DNA of 64,000 nt from Methylobacter sp. (GTDB lineage: Bacteria; Pseudomonadota; Gammaproteobacteria; Methylococcales; Methylomonadaceae), in the NCBI GenBank assembly GCA_030679035.1, contig JAUXTH010000150.1:1-64000 (forward strand). Reading direction: 5' to 3'. A model generated the notes under the pieces. The model was not told where the DNA came from, did not search any database, and saw nothing but the letters and a program-made list of their open reading frames with translations. Both the position numbers and the translations under genes were made by a program. This document shows, piece by piece, positions 20,610 to 30,245 of this stretch; position 1 is the first letter of the stretch; each line of letters starts with the position of its first letter.

Positions 20610-20833
20610 TCACTTCAAAGCTGCACGAGCTTGTGCGATCACTTCTTCGAAGGCATGCCAACAACCGTCCCACTCTCGATCTCGGCAACACGCCTTTCAA
20701 CTTCAACAGCCCAAGCTGATTCGATTTCGTTATCTTCATCAAGGCTGGCGATAATGTGCTCCGCTAATAGCGCACGCTCGGCGGGTACAAGTTTTAATAC
20801 CTAGGCCTCTAAAATCTCAAATTGTGGTGACAT
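20610..20833 (-). pseudogene. Degenerate addiction-module antitoxin (amber stop plus frameshift)
   Basis: MSPQFEILEA*VLKLVPAERALLAEHIIASLDEDNEIESAWAVEVERRVAEIESGTVVGMPS, then frame change to EEVIAQARAALK*. Confidence 0.82.
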
Positions 20834-20941
20834 TACATACCCTCCAAACGATAAGTTTGAATTGTAGCGCGAGTAAGGTTTTCTGATCTCGATTTTTCAC
20901 ATGTCCATCTTTTAAATAATTTTGGAAAAACGGAGGCTTAC

Positions 20942-21050
20942 GAGCCGGACGGGGCATGTTGCCCCGTTCGAAACGTTTTAAGTTGGGTAACTTACCTCAA
21001 ACACAAAAAAAACGTTAGGGACGGGGTTGCAAACCCCGTCCCGCTTGGGA
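20942..21050. repeat. GGACGGGGCATGTTGCCCCGTTCG ... GGGACGGGGTTGCAAACCCCGTCCCGC repeat
   Basis: Two hairpins related to 20572-20600; ends where the transposase remnant becomes recognisable. Confidence 0.75.
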
Positions 21051-21051
21051 T

Positions 21052-21198
21052 TACATTCATTACAATCCGGTAAAACACGGTTATGTGGCAAAAGTTGCGG
21101 ATTGGCCGTATTCGTCTTTCCATCGTTGTGTAAAACGCGGAATTTATTCGCCGGATTGGGCCGCACCTCCAGCTATTGTTGAACAATCCTGGGAGTAG
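21052..21198 (+). pseudogene. C-terminal remnant of a REP-associated tyrosine transposase
   Basis: Frame reads YIHYNPVKHGYVAKVADWPYSSFHRCVKRGIYSPDWAAPPAIVEQSWE*, a Y1_Tnp/RAYT C-terminal motif. Confidence 0.85.
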
Positions 21199-21210
21199 CG
21201 TGTGATACCG

Positions 21211-21289
21211 GTAGGCTGGGTTGAATGCAATGAAACCCAGTATTGGCCGCCATCGAAAGCTGGGTTTCGCGTTGCTCAACCCAGCCTAC
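21211..21289. repeat. Imperfect inverted repeat GTAGGCTGGGTTGA ... TCAACCCAGCCTAC
   Basis: Outer arms are reverse complements; a partial relative lies near 19704-19739. Confidence 0.8.
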
Positions 21290-21298
21290 GGGCTGCGC

Positions 21299-21547
21299 AG
21301 CAGCCAATCGGCGCTGGGCGCGTATTTTCGCAGGCTGTGCGCACGCATGGACAAACCCAAGGCAGTCACTGCGGCGGCGCACAAATTAGCTCGACTAATC
21401 TACACGATGCTCACCAAGGGTGAGGAATACACCGATCAAGGTCAGGACTACTACGAGGAACGCTACCGCGAACGGGTGCTGCGGCAACTATCCCAGCGCG
21501 CCGAAAAACTGGGGATGAAACTCGTTGCTACCGAACAACCAGCTTGA
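21299..21547 (+). pseudogene. C-terminal remnant of an IS110-family transposase
   Basis: SQSALGAYFRRLCARMDKPKAVTAAAHKLARLIYTMLTKGEEYTDQGQDYYEERYRERVLRQLSQRAEKLGMKLV. Confidence 0.8.
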
Positions 21548-21566
21548 TAACACCTTTACAAGTCAA

Positions 21567-21938
21567 TTACTTGGGATGTGTTTCTTGAGAGGAATGCGAT
21601 TTGTCATCACGGCGCGAAAATATAAGTCCATTATCTGGACTGAGTGAGAGGATGACATTTGTAGAACTCAGTTCAATTAGCCGCCCAGCTTGGTTGTATG
21701 CAAATCGAACCTCACCACCACCATAAAACTTAATAAAGTGCGATCTTGAACCTACAACAGTGTTGATACTATGGGTTTCTACATCGATAACATTTTTAAT
21801 ACCAACAGACTCGATTTTTTCCAAGTCAATTGAGATTCCATTCTCCCCCATGGTAATGACGGCACCAGAAGAGGACTTAACGGAAAGTGTGCCGTCTGGA
21901 TTTGTTTTTATAGTAGAGCCAAATTTCTCGAATTCCAT
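21567..21938 (-). CDS. Hypothetical protein
   Basis: 123-aa ORF with plausible composition; no family recognised. Confidence 0.5.
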   Translation of the reverse strand: MEFEKFGSTIKTNPDGTLSVKSSSGAVITMGENGISIDLEKIESVGIKNVIDVETHSINTVVGSRSHFIKFYGGGEVRFAYNQAGRLIELSSTNVILSLSPDNGLIFSRRDDKSHSSQETHPK

Positions 21939-22136
21939 TTGTATTCCTAACGTTAAGTAGACACCTAAGCAGGTGCAGATTAATTTTCAATTACCGGCGT
22001 ATAACGCAACTCCTGCAATCCGTTAGGCAAGATACTATAGATATTCAATTATTGATAGCTACCTTTTTATGCAAATCAAAAACACGGCTCTAAAACTATT
22101 TGCTCCAGCCAGCGACCCTATTCGCGTTTAATCGAG

Positions 22137-23057
22137 TTACCAATCAGGAATATTCATAACCCCCTCAGCCACCATCACCGCCGCGCCACCGACCCGGATA
22201 GTCAGCGTGTCGCTACCTTTATTATCCATTTCCAGATTCAGCACACTGCGGCGGTTGCGTTCATCGCCGCGATCCACGGCAAAGGTGTAGGTACCTTTTT
22301 GCATGAATTCAAATGAGCACAAATACGAAGCAAACGCAGGCATCGCGCTGCCGACAGGCGGGTCTTCGTGGATGCCGATACGCGGGCCGAGCAGGCGGGC
22401 GTTAAAATCCGCATCCGCAAATGGCGTTTTCGGGGCGAACAGCAAGATTTCCTGGGCGGCGGTTTGCGGGGCGGTCGATTGGCTCCAGGCCGCGTAATTG
22501 AATTTTGCGGCTCTTACGCTTTCGTAACGCCAAACCGGAACGATTAAATACGGAACGCCGCAAGACACCAAGCGCGTGGCATATTTTTTATGGTCGAGTT
22601 CCGACTGCTGTATCGACAGGAAACTCGCCAACTCCTCATCGCTGGGGGTAAAGCGGTCGATGATGGACGTCACCTTGCGGGTGAATTGCACAAAGCTGGG
22701 TTGGCCGTTTTCAGCGGTAATGTTGACGTTGACTGGGCCGGTATTTTGCTCGAAAACCATCGGCGTAATCGCATCGCTTAACTGAATGTCTCCGCAATGC
22801 GCCAATACAAAGGCGGTGGCGATTATCGGGTGTCCTGCAAAATCGATTTCGCTTAGCGGCGAAAAAATCCGCATCACGCGGCTGGTGGTTTGCTTATCGG
22901 GATGAAATACAAACACCGTTTCCGATAGGTTCAACTCCCTGGCTACCAGCTGCATTTGCTCTTTGTTTAATCCCTCGGCATTTGGGAAAACGGCTATTTG
23001 TGCGCCGCTGAAAATCTGTTTGGTAAATACATCGGCGATGTAATAGTTGTATTTCAT
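22137..23057 (-). CDS. PhzF-family isomerase
   Basis: YYIADVFTKQIFSGAQIAVFPNAEGL, EIDFAGHPIIATAFVL, EDPPVGSAM; 4-nt overlap with nirD. Confidence 0.9.
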   Translation of the reverse strand: MKYNYYIADVFTKQIFSGAQIAVFPNAEGLNKEQMQLVARELNLSETVFVFHPDKQTTSRVMRIFSPLSEIDFAGHPIIATAFVLAHCGDIQLSDAITPMVFEQNTGPVNVNITAENGQPSFVQFTRKVTSIIDRFTPSDEELASFLSIQQSELDHKKYATRLVSCGVPYLIVPVWRYESVRAAKFNYAAWSQSTAPQTAAQEILLFAPKTPFADADFNARLLGPRIGIHEDPPVGSAMPAFASYLCSFEFMQKGTYTFAVDRGDERNRRSVLNLEMDNKGSDTLTIRVGGAAVMVAEGVMNIPDW

Positions 23058-23437
23058 AACGCTGGCTCTCCGTGATGCGGCAATGAGGAAAGATCGACTT
23101 GAACCTTGAGATTTTCAATGCGAATCGCATAAACGGGAATTTTCACGGTTTCATCTTCCAGGCAAACGCCGGTTTGCAGACTGAAATGTTGTTTGTATAG
23201 AGGCGACGCGACGACCGGCTGGCCGCCGATGTCGCCGATCAATCCGCGCGACAGGACATTGGCCTTGCCGAACGGGTCGTAATTGCCGACAGCATAAATT
23301 TTCGCGTCGGCCCCTTCGGCTTCGCTCAGGACAGGTCGCATCCAAAAAATCGCCACCTGCTCCCCATCAAGCAACGCGCAAACGCCGGAGTCGGGCTGCA
23401 AGTCATCGACCTTGCAAACATCTAACCACTTAGCCAT
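23054..23437 (-). CDS. nirD: Nitrite reductase small subunit NirD with a repeat-encoded insertion
   Basis: KIYAVGNYDPFGKANVLSRGLIGDIGGQPVVASPLYKQHFSLQTGVCL; insertion RPVLSEAEGA. Confidence 0.92.
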   Translation of the reverse strand: MAKWLDVCKVDDLQPDSGVCALLDGEQVAIFWMRPVLSEAEGADAKIYAVGNYDPFGKANVLSRGLIGDIGGQPVVASPLYKQHFSLQTGVCLEDETVKIPVYAIRIENLKVQVDLSSLPHHGEPAL

Positions 23438-25974
23438 TACGCAATCTCCATTAGTTTAAAATGTTTCCGCTCGTTTTCATCGGCAGGACGAATCTGACCG
23501 CGCTCTTCAACAAAGACTATATTGTCATCGGGCTGGTCGCTGTTGATGAAATGCCTGAAGCGTTTGAGCTTGGCTTCATCTTCAATCGCGGCTTTCCATT
23601 CGCATTGGTAGGTGTCGATCACATACTGCATTTGCTGTTCCAGCTGATCGCACAATCCCAGTTTGTCTTCAATGACCACCGATTTTAAGTAATCCAGTCC
23701 GCCTTCCATGTTTTCCATCCATACCGAGGTGCGTTGCAGACGGTCTGCGGTGCGCACATAAAAACTCAAAAAGCGGTCGATGTATTTAATCAGGGTTTCC
23801 TTGTCCAAGCCGGTGGCGAATAAATCCGCATGGCGCGGTTTCATGCCGCCGTTGCCGCAGACATACAAGTTCCAGCCGTTTTCGGTCGCGATAACGCCGA
23901 CATCCTTGCCCTGCGCTTCGGCGCATTCGCGGGTGCAGCCGGACACCGCAAATTTGATTTTATGCGGGGAGCGCAAGCCCTTGTAGCGGTTTTCCAGTTC
24001 TATCGCGAGCCCCACGCTGTCATCGACGCCGTAACGGCACCAGGTGCTGCCGACGCAGGATTTAACGGTGCGTAGCGATTTGCCGTAAGCATGGCCCGAT
24101 TCGAAACCGGCATCGATCAATTCTTTCCAGATATGCGGCAGTTGATCGACCCGCGCACCGAATAAATCCACGCGCTGGCCGCCGGTGATTTTGGTGTAGA
24201 GCTGGTATTTTTTGCCGACCTGACCCAACGCAATCAGCATGTCCGGGCTGATTTCGCCGCCGGTAATGCGCGGCACCACCGAATAAGTGCCGTCTTTTTG
24301 CATATTGGCTAAGAAGGTATCGTTGGTGTCCTGTAGCCCCAGATGGTCTTTTTCCAGAATATGCTCATTCCATTGCGAGGCCAGGATGTTGCCGACGGCA
24401 GGTTTGCAAATTTCGCAGCCGTGGCCTTTGCCGTGTTTGTGCAGCAAGTCGGCAAAGGTTTTGATTTGCTCAACCCGGATCAGATTATGAAGATCCTGCC
24501 GGGTATAGGCAAAATGCTCGCAGATGTCGGTATTGACTTCAAAACCCTGTTTGGACAGTTCCGAATCCAACACCGACTTAAGCAACGCCGAACAGCCGCC
24601 GCAACCGGTTGCGGCTTTGGTTTCCGATTTTAATGCTCCCATCGTCATGCAGCCGCCTTCAATCGCCGAACAAATCGCGCCCTTGCTCACGTCGTAGCAG
24701 GAACAGATTTGCGCCGAAGCGGGCAGGGCATCAGGGCCCAAACCGACCGAGGAATCGGAGCGGTGCGGTAATATTAACGCATCGGGATTTTCCGGCAGTT
24801 CGATACCGTTCAGGCAATATTGCAATAAGGTTCCGTAGCCCGATGCATCGCCGACCAACACCGCGCCCAGCAATTGTTTTTTGTCCTGGCTGACCACCAG
24901 GCGTTTATAGACTTCGCTTGCACCATTTTGGTAAGTGTAAACCATCGCGCCCTGGGTTTTGGCGTGAGCGTCGCCGATGCTGGCGACATCGACGCCCATC
25001 AGTTTCAGCTTGGTGCTCATGTCCGCGCCGGTAAAGCTGGCGTCATTGCCTGCCAAATCGGCTACGACGGTACGCGCCATCGTATAACCCGGCGCGACCA
25101 ACCCGTAAATCATGCCGTTCCACAACGCGCACTCGCCGATTGCATAAATGCTGGGGTCGGACGTGCGGCACTGGTTATCGATGACGATACCGCCGCGCTG
25201 GCCGACTTCCAGACCGGAAGCTCTGGCAAGATCGTCACGCGGTCGAATCCCCGCCGAAAACAGCACGATGTCGGTTTCCAGTTCTTCACCGTCGGCAAAA
25301 CACATTTTGTTCACGCACTGCTCGCCGTCGGTGATGACGCTGGTGTTTTTGCCGGTATGCACGGTCACGCCCAAATTCTCGATCTTGAGTCGCAGCATCG
25401 CACCGCCCGCGTCATCAAGCTGCACCGCCATCAAGCGCGGCGCGAACTCGACCACATGGGTTTCCAAGCCTAAATCCATTAACGCTTTGGCCGCTTCAAG
25501 CCCCAACAAGCCGCCGCCGACTACGGTACCGACCTTGCCGGTTTTGGCCGCAAGGGCAATCGCTTCAAGATCTTCAATCGTGCGGTAAACCAGACATTGC
25601 GCCCGATCATGCCCAGGAACGGGCGGCACGAACGGATAAGATCCGGTCGCCAACACCAGTTTATCGTAGGCTATGGTCAGGCCTTTTGCCGAAGTGACGG
25701 TTTTATCGGCTCTATTAATAGTGGCGGCTTTATCGCCCAGATGAAGGGTAATGCCATGCTGTTCGAAAAAGCCGTCTTCGACTAAAGACAATTCCTGCGC
25801 AGTCGTGCCGGTGAAAAAGGCCGATAAATGCACCCGGTCATAGGCTGCTCTGGGTTCTTCGCAAAAAGTGATAATTTCATATTGCTCTTTAATGGTGCTT
25901 TCGACCAGGCTCGCCAGAAAATGCTGCCCGACCATGCCATTACCAATAACGACCAATGTTTGTTTTGTGCTCAT
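23437..25974 (-). CDS. nirB: NADH-dependent nitrite reductase large subunit
   Basis: MSTKQTLVVIGNGMVGQHFLASL; sirohaem region VSGCTRECAEAQGKDVGVIATENGWNLYVCGNGG; start moved to 25974 because the longer ORF enters the promoter. Confidence 0.95.
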   Translation of the reverse strand: MSTKQTLVVIGNGMVGQHFLASLVESTIKEQYEIITFCEEPRAAYDRVHLSAFFTGTTAQELSLVEDGFFEQHGITLHLGDKAATINRADKTVTSAKGLTIAYDKLVLATGSYPFVPPVPGHDRAQCLVYRTIEDLEAIALAAKTGKVGTVVGGGLLGLEAAKALMDLGLETHVVEFAPRLMAVQLDDAGGAMLRLKIENLGVTVHTGKNTSVITDGEQCVNKMCFADGEELETDIVLFSAGIRPRDDLARASGLEVGQRGGIVIDNQCRTSDPSIYAIGECALWNGMIYGLVAPGYTMARTVVADLAGNDASFTGADMSTKLKLMGVDVASIGDAHAKTQGAMVYTYQNGASEVYKRLVVSQDKKQLLGAVLVGDASGYGTLLQYCLNGIELPENPDALILPHRSDSSVGLGPDALPASAQICSCYDVSKGAICSAIEGGCMTMGALKSETKAATGCGGCSALLKSVLDSELSKQGFEVNTDICEHFAYTRQDLHNLIRVEQIKTFADLLHKHGKGHGCEICKPAVGNILASQWNEHILEKDHLGLQDTNDTFLANMQKDGTYSVVPRITGGEISPDMLIALGQVGKKYQLYTKITGGQRVDLFGARVDQLPHIWKELIDAGFESGHAYGKSLRTVKSCVGSTWCRYGVDDSVGLAIELENRYKGLRSPHKIKFAVSGCTRECAEAQGKDVGVIATENGWNLYVCGNGGMKPRHADLFATGLDKETLIKYIDRFLSFYVRTADRLQRTSVWMENMEGGLDYLKSVVIEDKLGLCDQLEQQMQYVIDTYQCEWKAAIEDEAKLKRFRHFINSDQPDDNIVFVEERGQIRPADENERKHFKLMEIA

Positions 25975-26014
25975 ATACAACCCCGATAACGTTGTTTGTT
26001 GATTGGAGTTATAG

Positions 26015-26030
26015 AGCAATGGCTATGCCA
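26015..26030 (-). promoter_or_regulatory. sigma54 -24/-12 element of nirB (TGGCATAGCCATTGCT)
   Basis: Matches TGGCAY-N5-TTGCW upstream of nirB. Confidence 0.8.
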
Positions 26031-26308
26031 GAATGATCAAGCAAGTGATTTTAAAAGGTTCTTTCATTATCAAGTTGAAAAAAAAGATTAATGATGAGCC
26101 GATATGGTGCATGCAAATAAACAATGCCCGTTATTTGTGCAATGCAGGCCTCATTTTAAACACGGTTTGATAATGTCCGGTATTGCGACGGCATATCGTC
26201 AAGAGCTTGCGCAGTTTGTGCTGATGTTGGGTACTGTCCGCGAAAAGAACGATACTCAGAAAATATAGCTACAGAGCAACATGAATTTTTAAACTTCGCG
26301 ATCCATTC

Positions 26309-26345
26309 AGCACCACAATGATACGCATTGCATCATTATGGTGCT
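26309..26345. promoter_or_regulatory. Inverted repeat AGCACCACAATGAT-N9-ATCATTATGGTGCT upstream of narK
   Basis: 14-bp arms with one mismatch, containing GCACCA/TGGTGC half-sites. Confidence 0.65.
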
Positions 26346-26418
26346 TGCTATCCGCCTGGCAAGCCTTTTAATTCACTTCGCATCCTAAATAACTCCGCAT
26401 GATAGCGGTTCCGGCTTA

Positions 26419-26434
26419 TGTGGCATGCAATATG
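26419..26434 (+). promoter_or_regulatory. Possible sigma54 element of narK (TGGCATGCAATATGCT)
   Basis: GG-N10-GC spacing conserved; -12 region non-canonical. Confidence 0.5.
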
Positions 26435-26475
26435 CTGTTTCCAGTTTTAGTCGCATCAATAACTGGAAATCAATC

Positions 26476-27954
26476 ATGTCAGCTCAACACCTTAACCTGT
26501 TCTCTTTCTCGGGGAAAACAAAAATTCTCCACATGACGTGGATGGCTTTTTTTATCAGTTTTGTGGTGTGGTTTAACCATGCGCCCTTAATGATGGTGAT
26601 CGCTAAAACGCTGGGCATGAACAACTCGGAAATAAAAACCATCCTGATTTTAAACGTCGCCTTGACCATTCCGGCGCGGATTGTGATCGGTATTCTGGTC
26701 GATAAATTCGGTCCTAAACGCACTTATTCAACACTGTTGGCGGCGGGCAGCATTCCCTGTTTTATGTTCGCTTTTGCGACCAGCTTCGAACAACTGGCCT
26801 TGGCTCGCTTCTTATTGGGCTTTATAGGCGCCGGTTTTGTGATCGGCATCCGCATGGTCGGTGAGTGGTTTCCGGCCAAACAAGTGGGTATTGCCGAAGG
26901 TATTTACGGCGGTTGGGGAAACTTCGGTTCAGCTGCGGCGGCCGGAGCTTTACCTGCTCTCGCGCTGGTCTTTGGCGGCGATGAAGGCTGGCGATATGCG
27001 ATTGCAACGACAGGCGTTATTGCGTTGATTTATTCGGTTATCTATTTTTTCAGTGTATCCGATACGCCTAAAGGCTCGACTTATTTTAAGCCCAAAAAAG
27101 CCGGGGCGATGGAAGTCACCAGTATCTGGGACTTGTTTTTCTATATTCTGATGAGCGTTCCTTTGTATGCCACCTTGAGCCTGTTAACCTGGAAATTATC
27201 GCCAACCGGCGCAAATCTGTTATCGAACGTTGCCGCCATCTGTATTTACACCGCCATTTGGGCTTTATTTATCTATAACGTGTATAAAATAATCCACGTT
27301 AATGAAGAGCATTTGCAACACCCGATAGATGAAATTCATAAATACAAATTCAAACAGGTTGCGATTCTGGATCTGGCGTATTTCATTACCTTCGGCTCGG
27401 AATTAGCGGTGGTTTCGATGTTGCCGCTGTTTTTCTTCGATACTTTCCATGAGTCGCACGGCATTACCATGGTTGAAGCCGGTTTGCTGGGAGGCAGTTT
27501 TGCCTTTATCAACTTGGTTGCGCGGCCGGCGGGCGGTTGGATTAGCGATAAATTCGGCCGTAAATTGTCGTTAAGTATTTTTGTTTTGGGTCTGTCGGTA
27601 GGTTATTTCTGCATGTCGATGATTGATTCGGAATGGCCTATTGCGTTGGCGGTATTGATCACCATGGCTTGTTCCTGCTTTGTATCCGGCGGCTGCGGTG
27701 CGGTCTATGCAATCGTTCCGTTGATTAAACGGCGCATGACCGGCCAGATCGCGGGCATGGTCGGCGCTTACGGCAATGTTGGCGGCGTACTGTTTTTGAC
27801 CATATTATCGTTTGTTACACCGGCTGTATTTTTTACGATCATAGCGGCAGTGGCGCTATCGGTATTGATTGCAGTACAGTTTATCGATGAACCGAAAGGA
27901 CACATGGCCGAGGTTCAGGAAGACGGTACAGTGGAAATGATTGAGTTGAATTGA
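26476..27954 (+). CDS. narK: Nitrate/nitrite MFS transporter, NarK family
   Basis: Multiple TM segments, FIGAGFVIGIRMVGEWFPAKQVGIAEGIYGGWGNFGSA nitrate signature. Confidence 0.93.
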   Translation: MSAQHLNLFSFSGKTKILHMTWMAFFISFVVWFNHAPLMMVIAKTLGMNNSEIKTILILNVALTIPARIVIGILVDKFGPKRTYSTLLAAGSIPCFMFAFATSFEQLALARFLLGFIGAGFVIGIRMVGEWFPAKQVGIAEGIYGGWGNFGSAAAAGALPALALVFGGDEGWRYAIATTGVIALIYSVIYFFSVSDTPKGSTYFKPKKAGAMEVTSIWDLFFYILMSVPLYATLSLLTWKLSPTGANLLSNVAAICIYTAIWALFIYNVYKIIHVNEEHLQHPIDEIHKYKFKQVAILDLAYFITFGSELAVVSMLPLFFFDTFHESHGITMVEAGLLGGSFAFINLVARPAGGWISDKFGRKLSLSIFVLGLSVGYFCMSMIDSEWPIALAVLITMACSCFVSGGCGAVYAIVPLIKRRMTGQIAGMVGAYGNVGGVLFLTILSFVTPAVFFTIIAAVALSVLIAVQFIDEPKGHMAEVQEDGTVEMIELN

Positions 27955-28100
27955 ATCAGGTGAAATATTCAATCCATAAATGTAAGTAGATTAATTCACC
28001 ACGAACGACTGCATGGACAGATATATTGCTCCTGCAATATCTGCATTCCCCACATCCCTGTGGGTTATGCAGGAGGTAGAGCAACGCATGGAGCAGTTGC

Positions 28101-28342
28101 CGAGACACGAAGGACACGAAGAAAAAAACAAGATAAAACACAGCCGGACTGGGCATGCCGCCCAATCCGAAATGTTTTGCGTTGGGTTTAGCTCAACCAT
28201 CGCAGAAACGTTAGGGAGGAGTCACTCTGACCGCAGATTGGAGTTCAAAGCTAGCTTTGAACGATTTACGTACAAGGCCAGCCTTGTACTCCGACTTGGA
28301 AATGAAGCTTTCCTTGTTTTTTCTTCGTGTCCTTCGTGTCTT
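28101..28342. repeat. Composite repeat bounded by GACACGAAGGACACGAAGAAAAAA / TTTTTTCTTCGTGTCCTTCGTGTC
   Basis: Long outer inverted repeat with nested hairpins inside. Confidence 0.85.
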
Positions 28343-28384
28343 CGTGGTGATATGCCTTTTGTACTCGAATATAAACTATAAACC

Positions 28385-30115
28385 ATGTCCAAACCAACAC
28401 TCAAAATCAGCATCGGCTCTGCCAGCGATAAAGGCATCAAGCAGGATAATGAAGATTTTTTCGGTTCATTAATACCGGAAGGTTCGCAGCTGCTCCATAA
28501 AGGCATAGCCGTTGCCATTGCCGATGGCATGAGCGGCAGTGACGACGGAAAACAAGCCAGTCATTGCTGTGTGGTCAGTTTTTTAAGCGACTATTACAGC
28601 ACGCCCGATTCCTGGTCGGTCAAACATGCCGGGCAAAAGATTCTTTCCGCTACCAATTCCTGGTTATACAGTCAGGGGCAAAGCCGATATGAATCGACTA
28701 AGGGCATGGTCAGCACGCTCAGCATAATTATTCTGAAATCAACGACGGCACATATTTTTCATATCGGCGATTCGCGGATTTATCGTTTACGCCAAGGTAA
28801 TTTTGAGCAGATAACCCGTGATCACCGCATCTGGGTTAAAGAAAAAAATTATCTGAACCGGGCCATGGGTATAGAGCCGCATCTGGAAGTCGACTACCAG
28901 TCGAGTTCTTTGGAAAAAGGCGACCTGTTTTTAATGACGACGGACGGCATACACGACTTTATCGATGAAAAAACCTTAAAAAAGCTCGTCCAAGAGTGTG
29001 CGGATTTAACGCGGGTTGCCGCACAAATTATGCAACAGGCTAGTGATAATCACAGCGATGACAACCTGACCTGCCAGCTGGTCAGAATCGATGAATTGCC
29101 CGAAGCCAACGAAGACGAGGTTATTCGCCGCCATACCAACCTGCCTTTTCCGCCACCGTTGGAACCCGGCATGGTGATTGACGGCTACCGGATTGAGGCG
29201 GAATTGCATGCCAGTAAACGCACCCAGATTTATCGGGCATTCGATACAACAACCGACACCCCGGTTATTTTGAAGACGCCGTCCATCCTTTATAACGACG
29301 ACACTCATTACATAGAACATTTTCTTCATGAAGAATGGGCGGGAAAGCGTATTCATCACGAAAATGTGCTGAAAATTCTCAGTTCGAATCGAGAAAAAAG
29401 CTGCATTTATTATGTTACCGAGTTTCTCGAAGGTTCGACACTTAGGCAATGGATAGACGCAAATCCTAAGCCGGACATAAAAGAAACCCGGAAAATAGTC
29501 GAGCAAATCGCCAAGGGCTTGCGCACTTTTCATCGTATGGAAATGCTGCATCAGGATTTAAAGCCTGAAAACATCATGTTTGATAAAAACGGGACGGTTA
29601 AAATTATCGATTTCGGCTCGGTTAAAATCGCCGGTATCACGGAAATCACCCCGCTGGATCACGGCGAGGCGCAGAACATACTTGGCACCTTAAATTACAC
29701 CGCGCCTGAATATCACTTGGGGCAGCGCGGCACCCCAAAATCCGACCTGTTTTCATTGGGCGTCATTACTTATGAAATGCTTAACAACGCCCTGCCTTTC
29801 GGCCAGGATATGCCCGAAAAACCCAACAAAATGAATCTGGCAAAACTTCACTATGTGCCCAGTTTTCATCACAACGCAATGGTTCCTATCTGGATTGACG
29901 GCGCATTAGAAAAAGCCACCGCAATAACCCCGCAATTTCGCTACGACGACTTATCGGAGTTTCTGTATGACCTATCCACGCCCAATCCCAAGTTCCTGAG
30001 CGCTAAAGAGTCTATCCCTTTAATACAGCGCAACCCGTTATTATTCTGGAAAGGCTTATCGGCAATACTGCTGATCACAAACTTGGTTTTTATGTATTTG
30101 TTGTCGCATGGATAA
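28385..30115 (+). CDS. Fused PP2C phosphatase / Ser-Thr protein kinase with C-terminal TM
   Basis: PP2C motifs (VAIADGMSGSDDGKQAS, HIGDSRIYRL) and kinase motifs (HQDLKPENIMFDKNGTVKIIDFGS). Confidence 0.93.
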   Translation: MSKPTLKISIGSASDKGIKQDNEDFFGSLIPEGSQLLHKGIAVAIADGMSGSDDGKQASHCCVVSFLSDYYSTPDSWSVKHAGQKILSATNSWLYSQGQSRYESTKGMVSTLSIIILKSTTAHIFHIGDSRIYRLRQGNFEQITRDHRIWVKEKNYLNRAMGIEPHLEVDYQSSSLEKGDLFLMTTDGIHDFIDEKTLKKLVQECADLTRVAAQIMQQASDNHSDDNLTCQLVRIDELPEANEDEVIRRHTNLPFPPPLEPGMVIDGYRIEAELHASKRTQIYRAFDTTTDTPVILKTPSILYNDDTHYIEHFLHEEWAGKRIHHENVLKILSSNREKSCIYYVTEFLEGSTLRQWIDANPKPDIKETRKIVEQIAKGLRTFHRMEMLHQDLKPENIMFDKNGTVKIIDFGSVKIAGITEITPLDHGEAQNILGTLNYTAPEYHLGQRGTPKSDLFSLGVITYEMLNNALPFGQDMPEKPNKMNLAKLHYVPSFHHNAMVPIWIDGALEKATAITPQFRYDDLSEFLYDLSTPNPKFLSAKESIPLIQRNPLLFWKGLSAILLITNLVFMYLLSHG

Positions 30116-30245
30116 AACTAACGATTAGGGAAGGGCGTAACGGCTCATGAATAACGAGTGAAACTAAAAGTGCGAAAATATTCAAAAGAGATACAAAATT
30201 GTGAGTTGTCACCTAAAAGGTAACTGCAGGGCTAAATAGTTAAAA

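Noticed and set aside
21221-21547. Complete 108-aa protein
   Set aside because: N-terminal part is translated repeat sequence; only the C-terminal IS110-like part is meaningful
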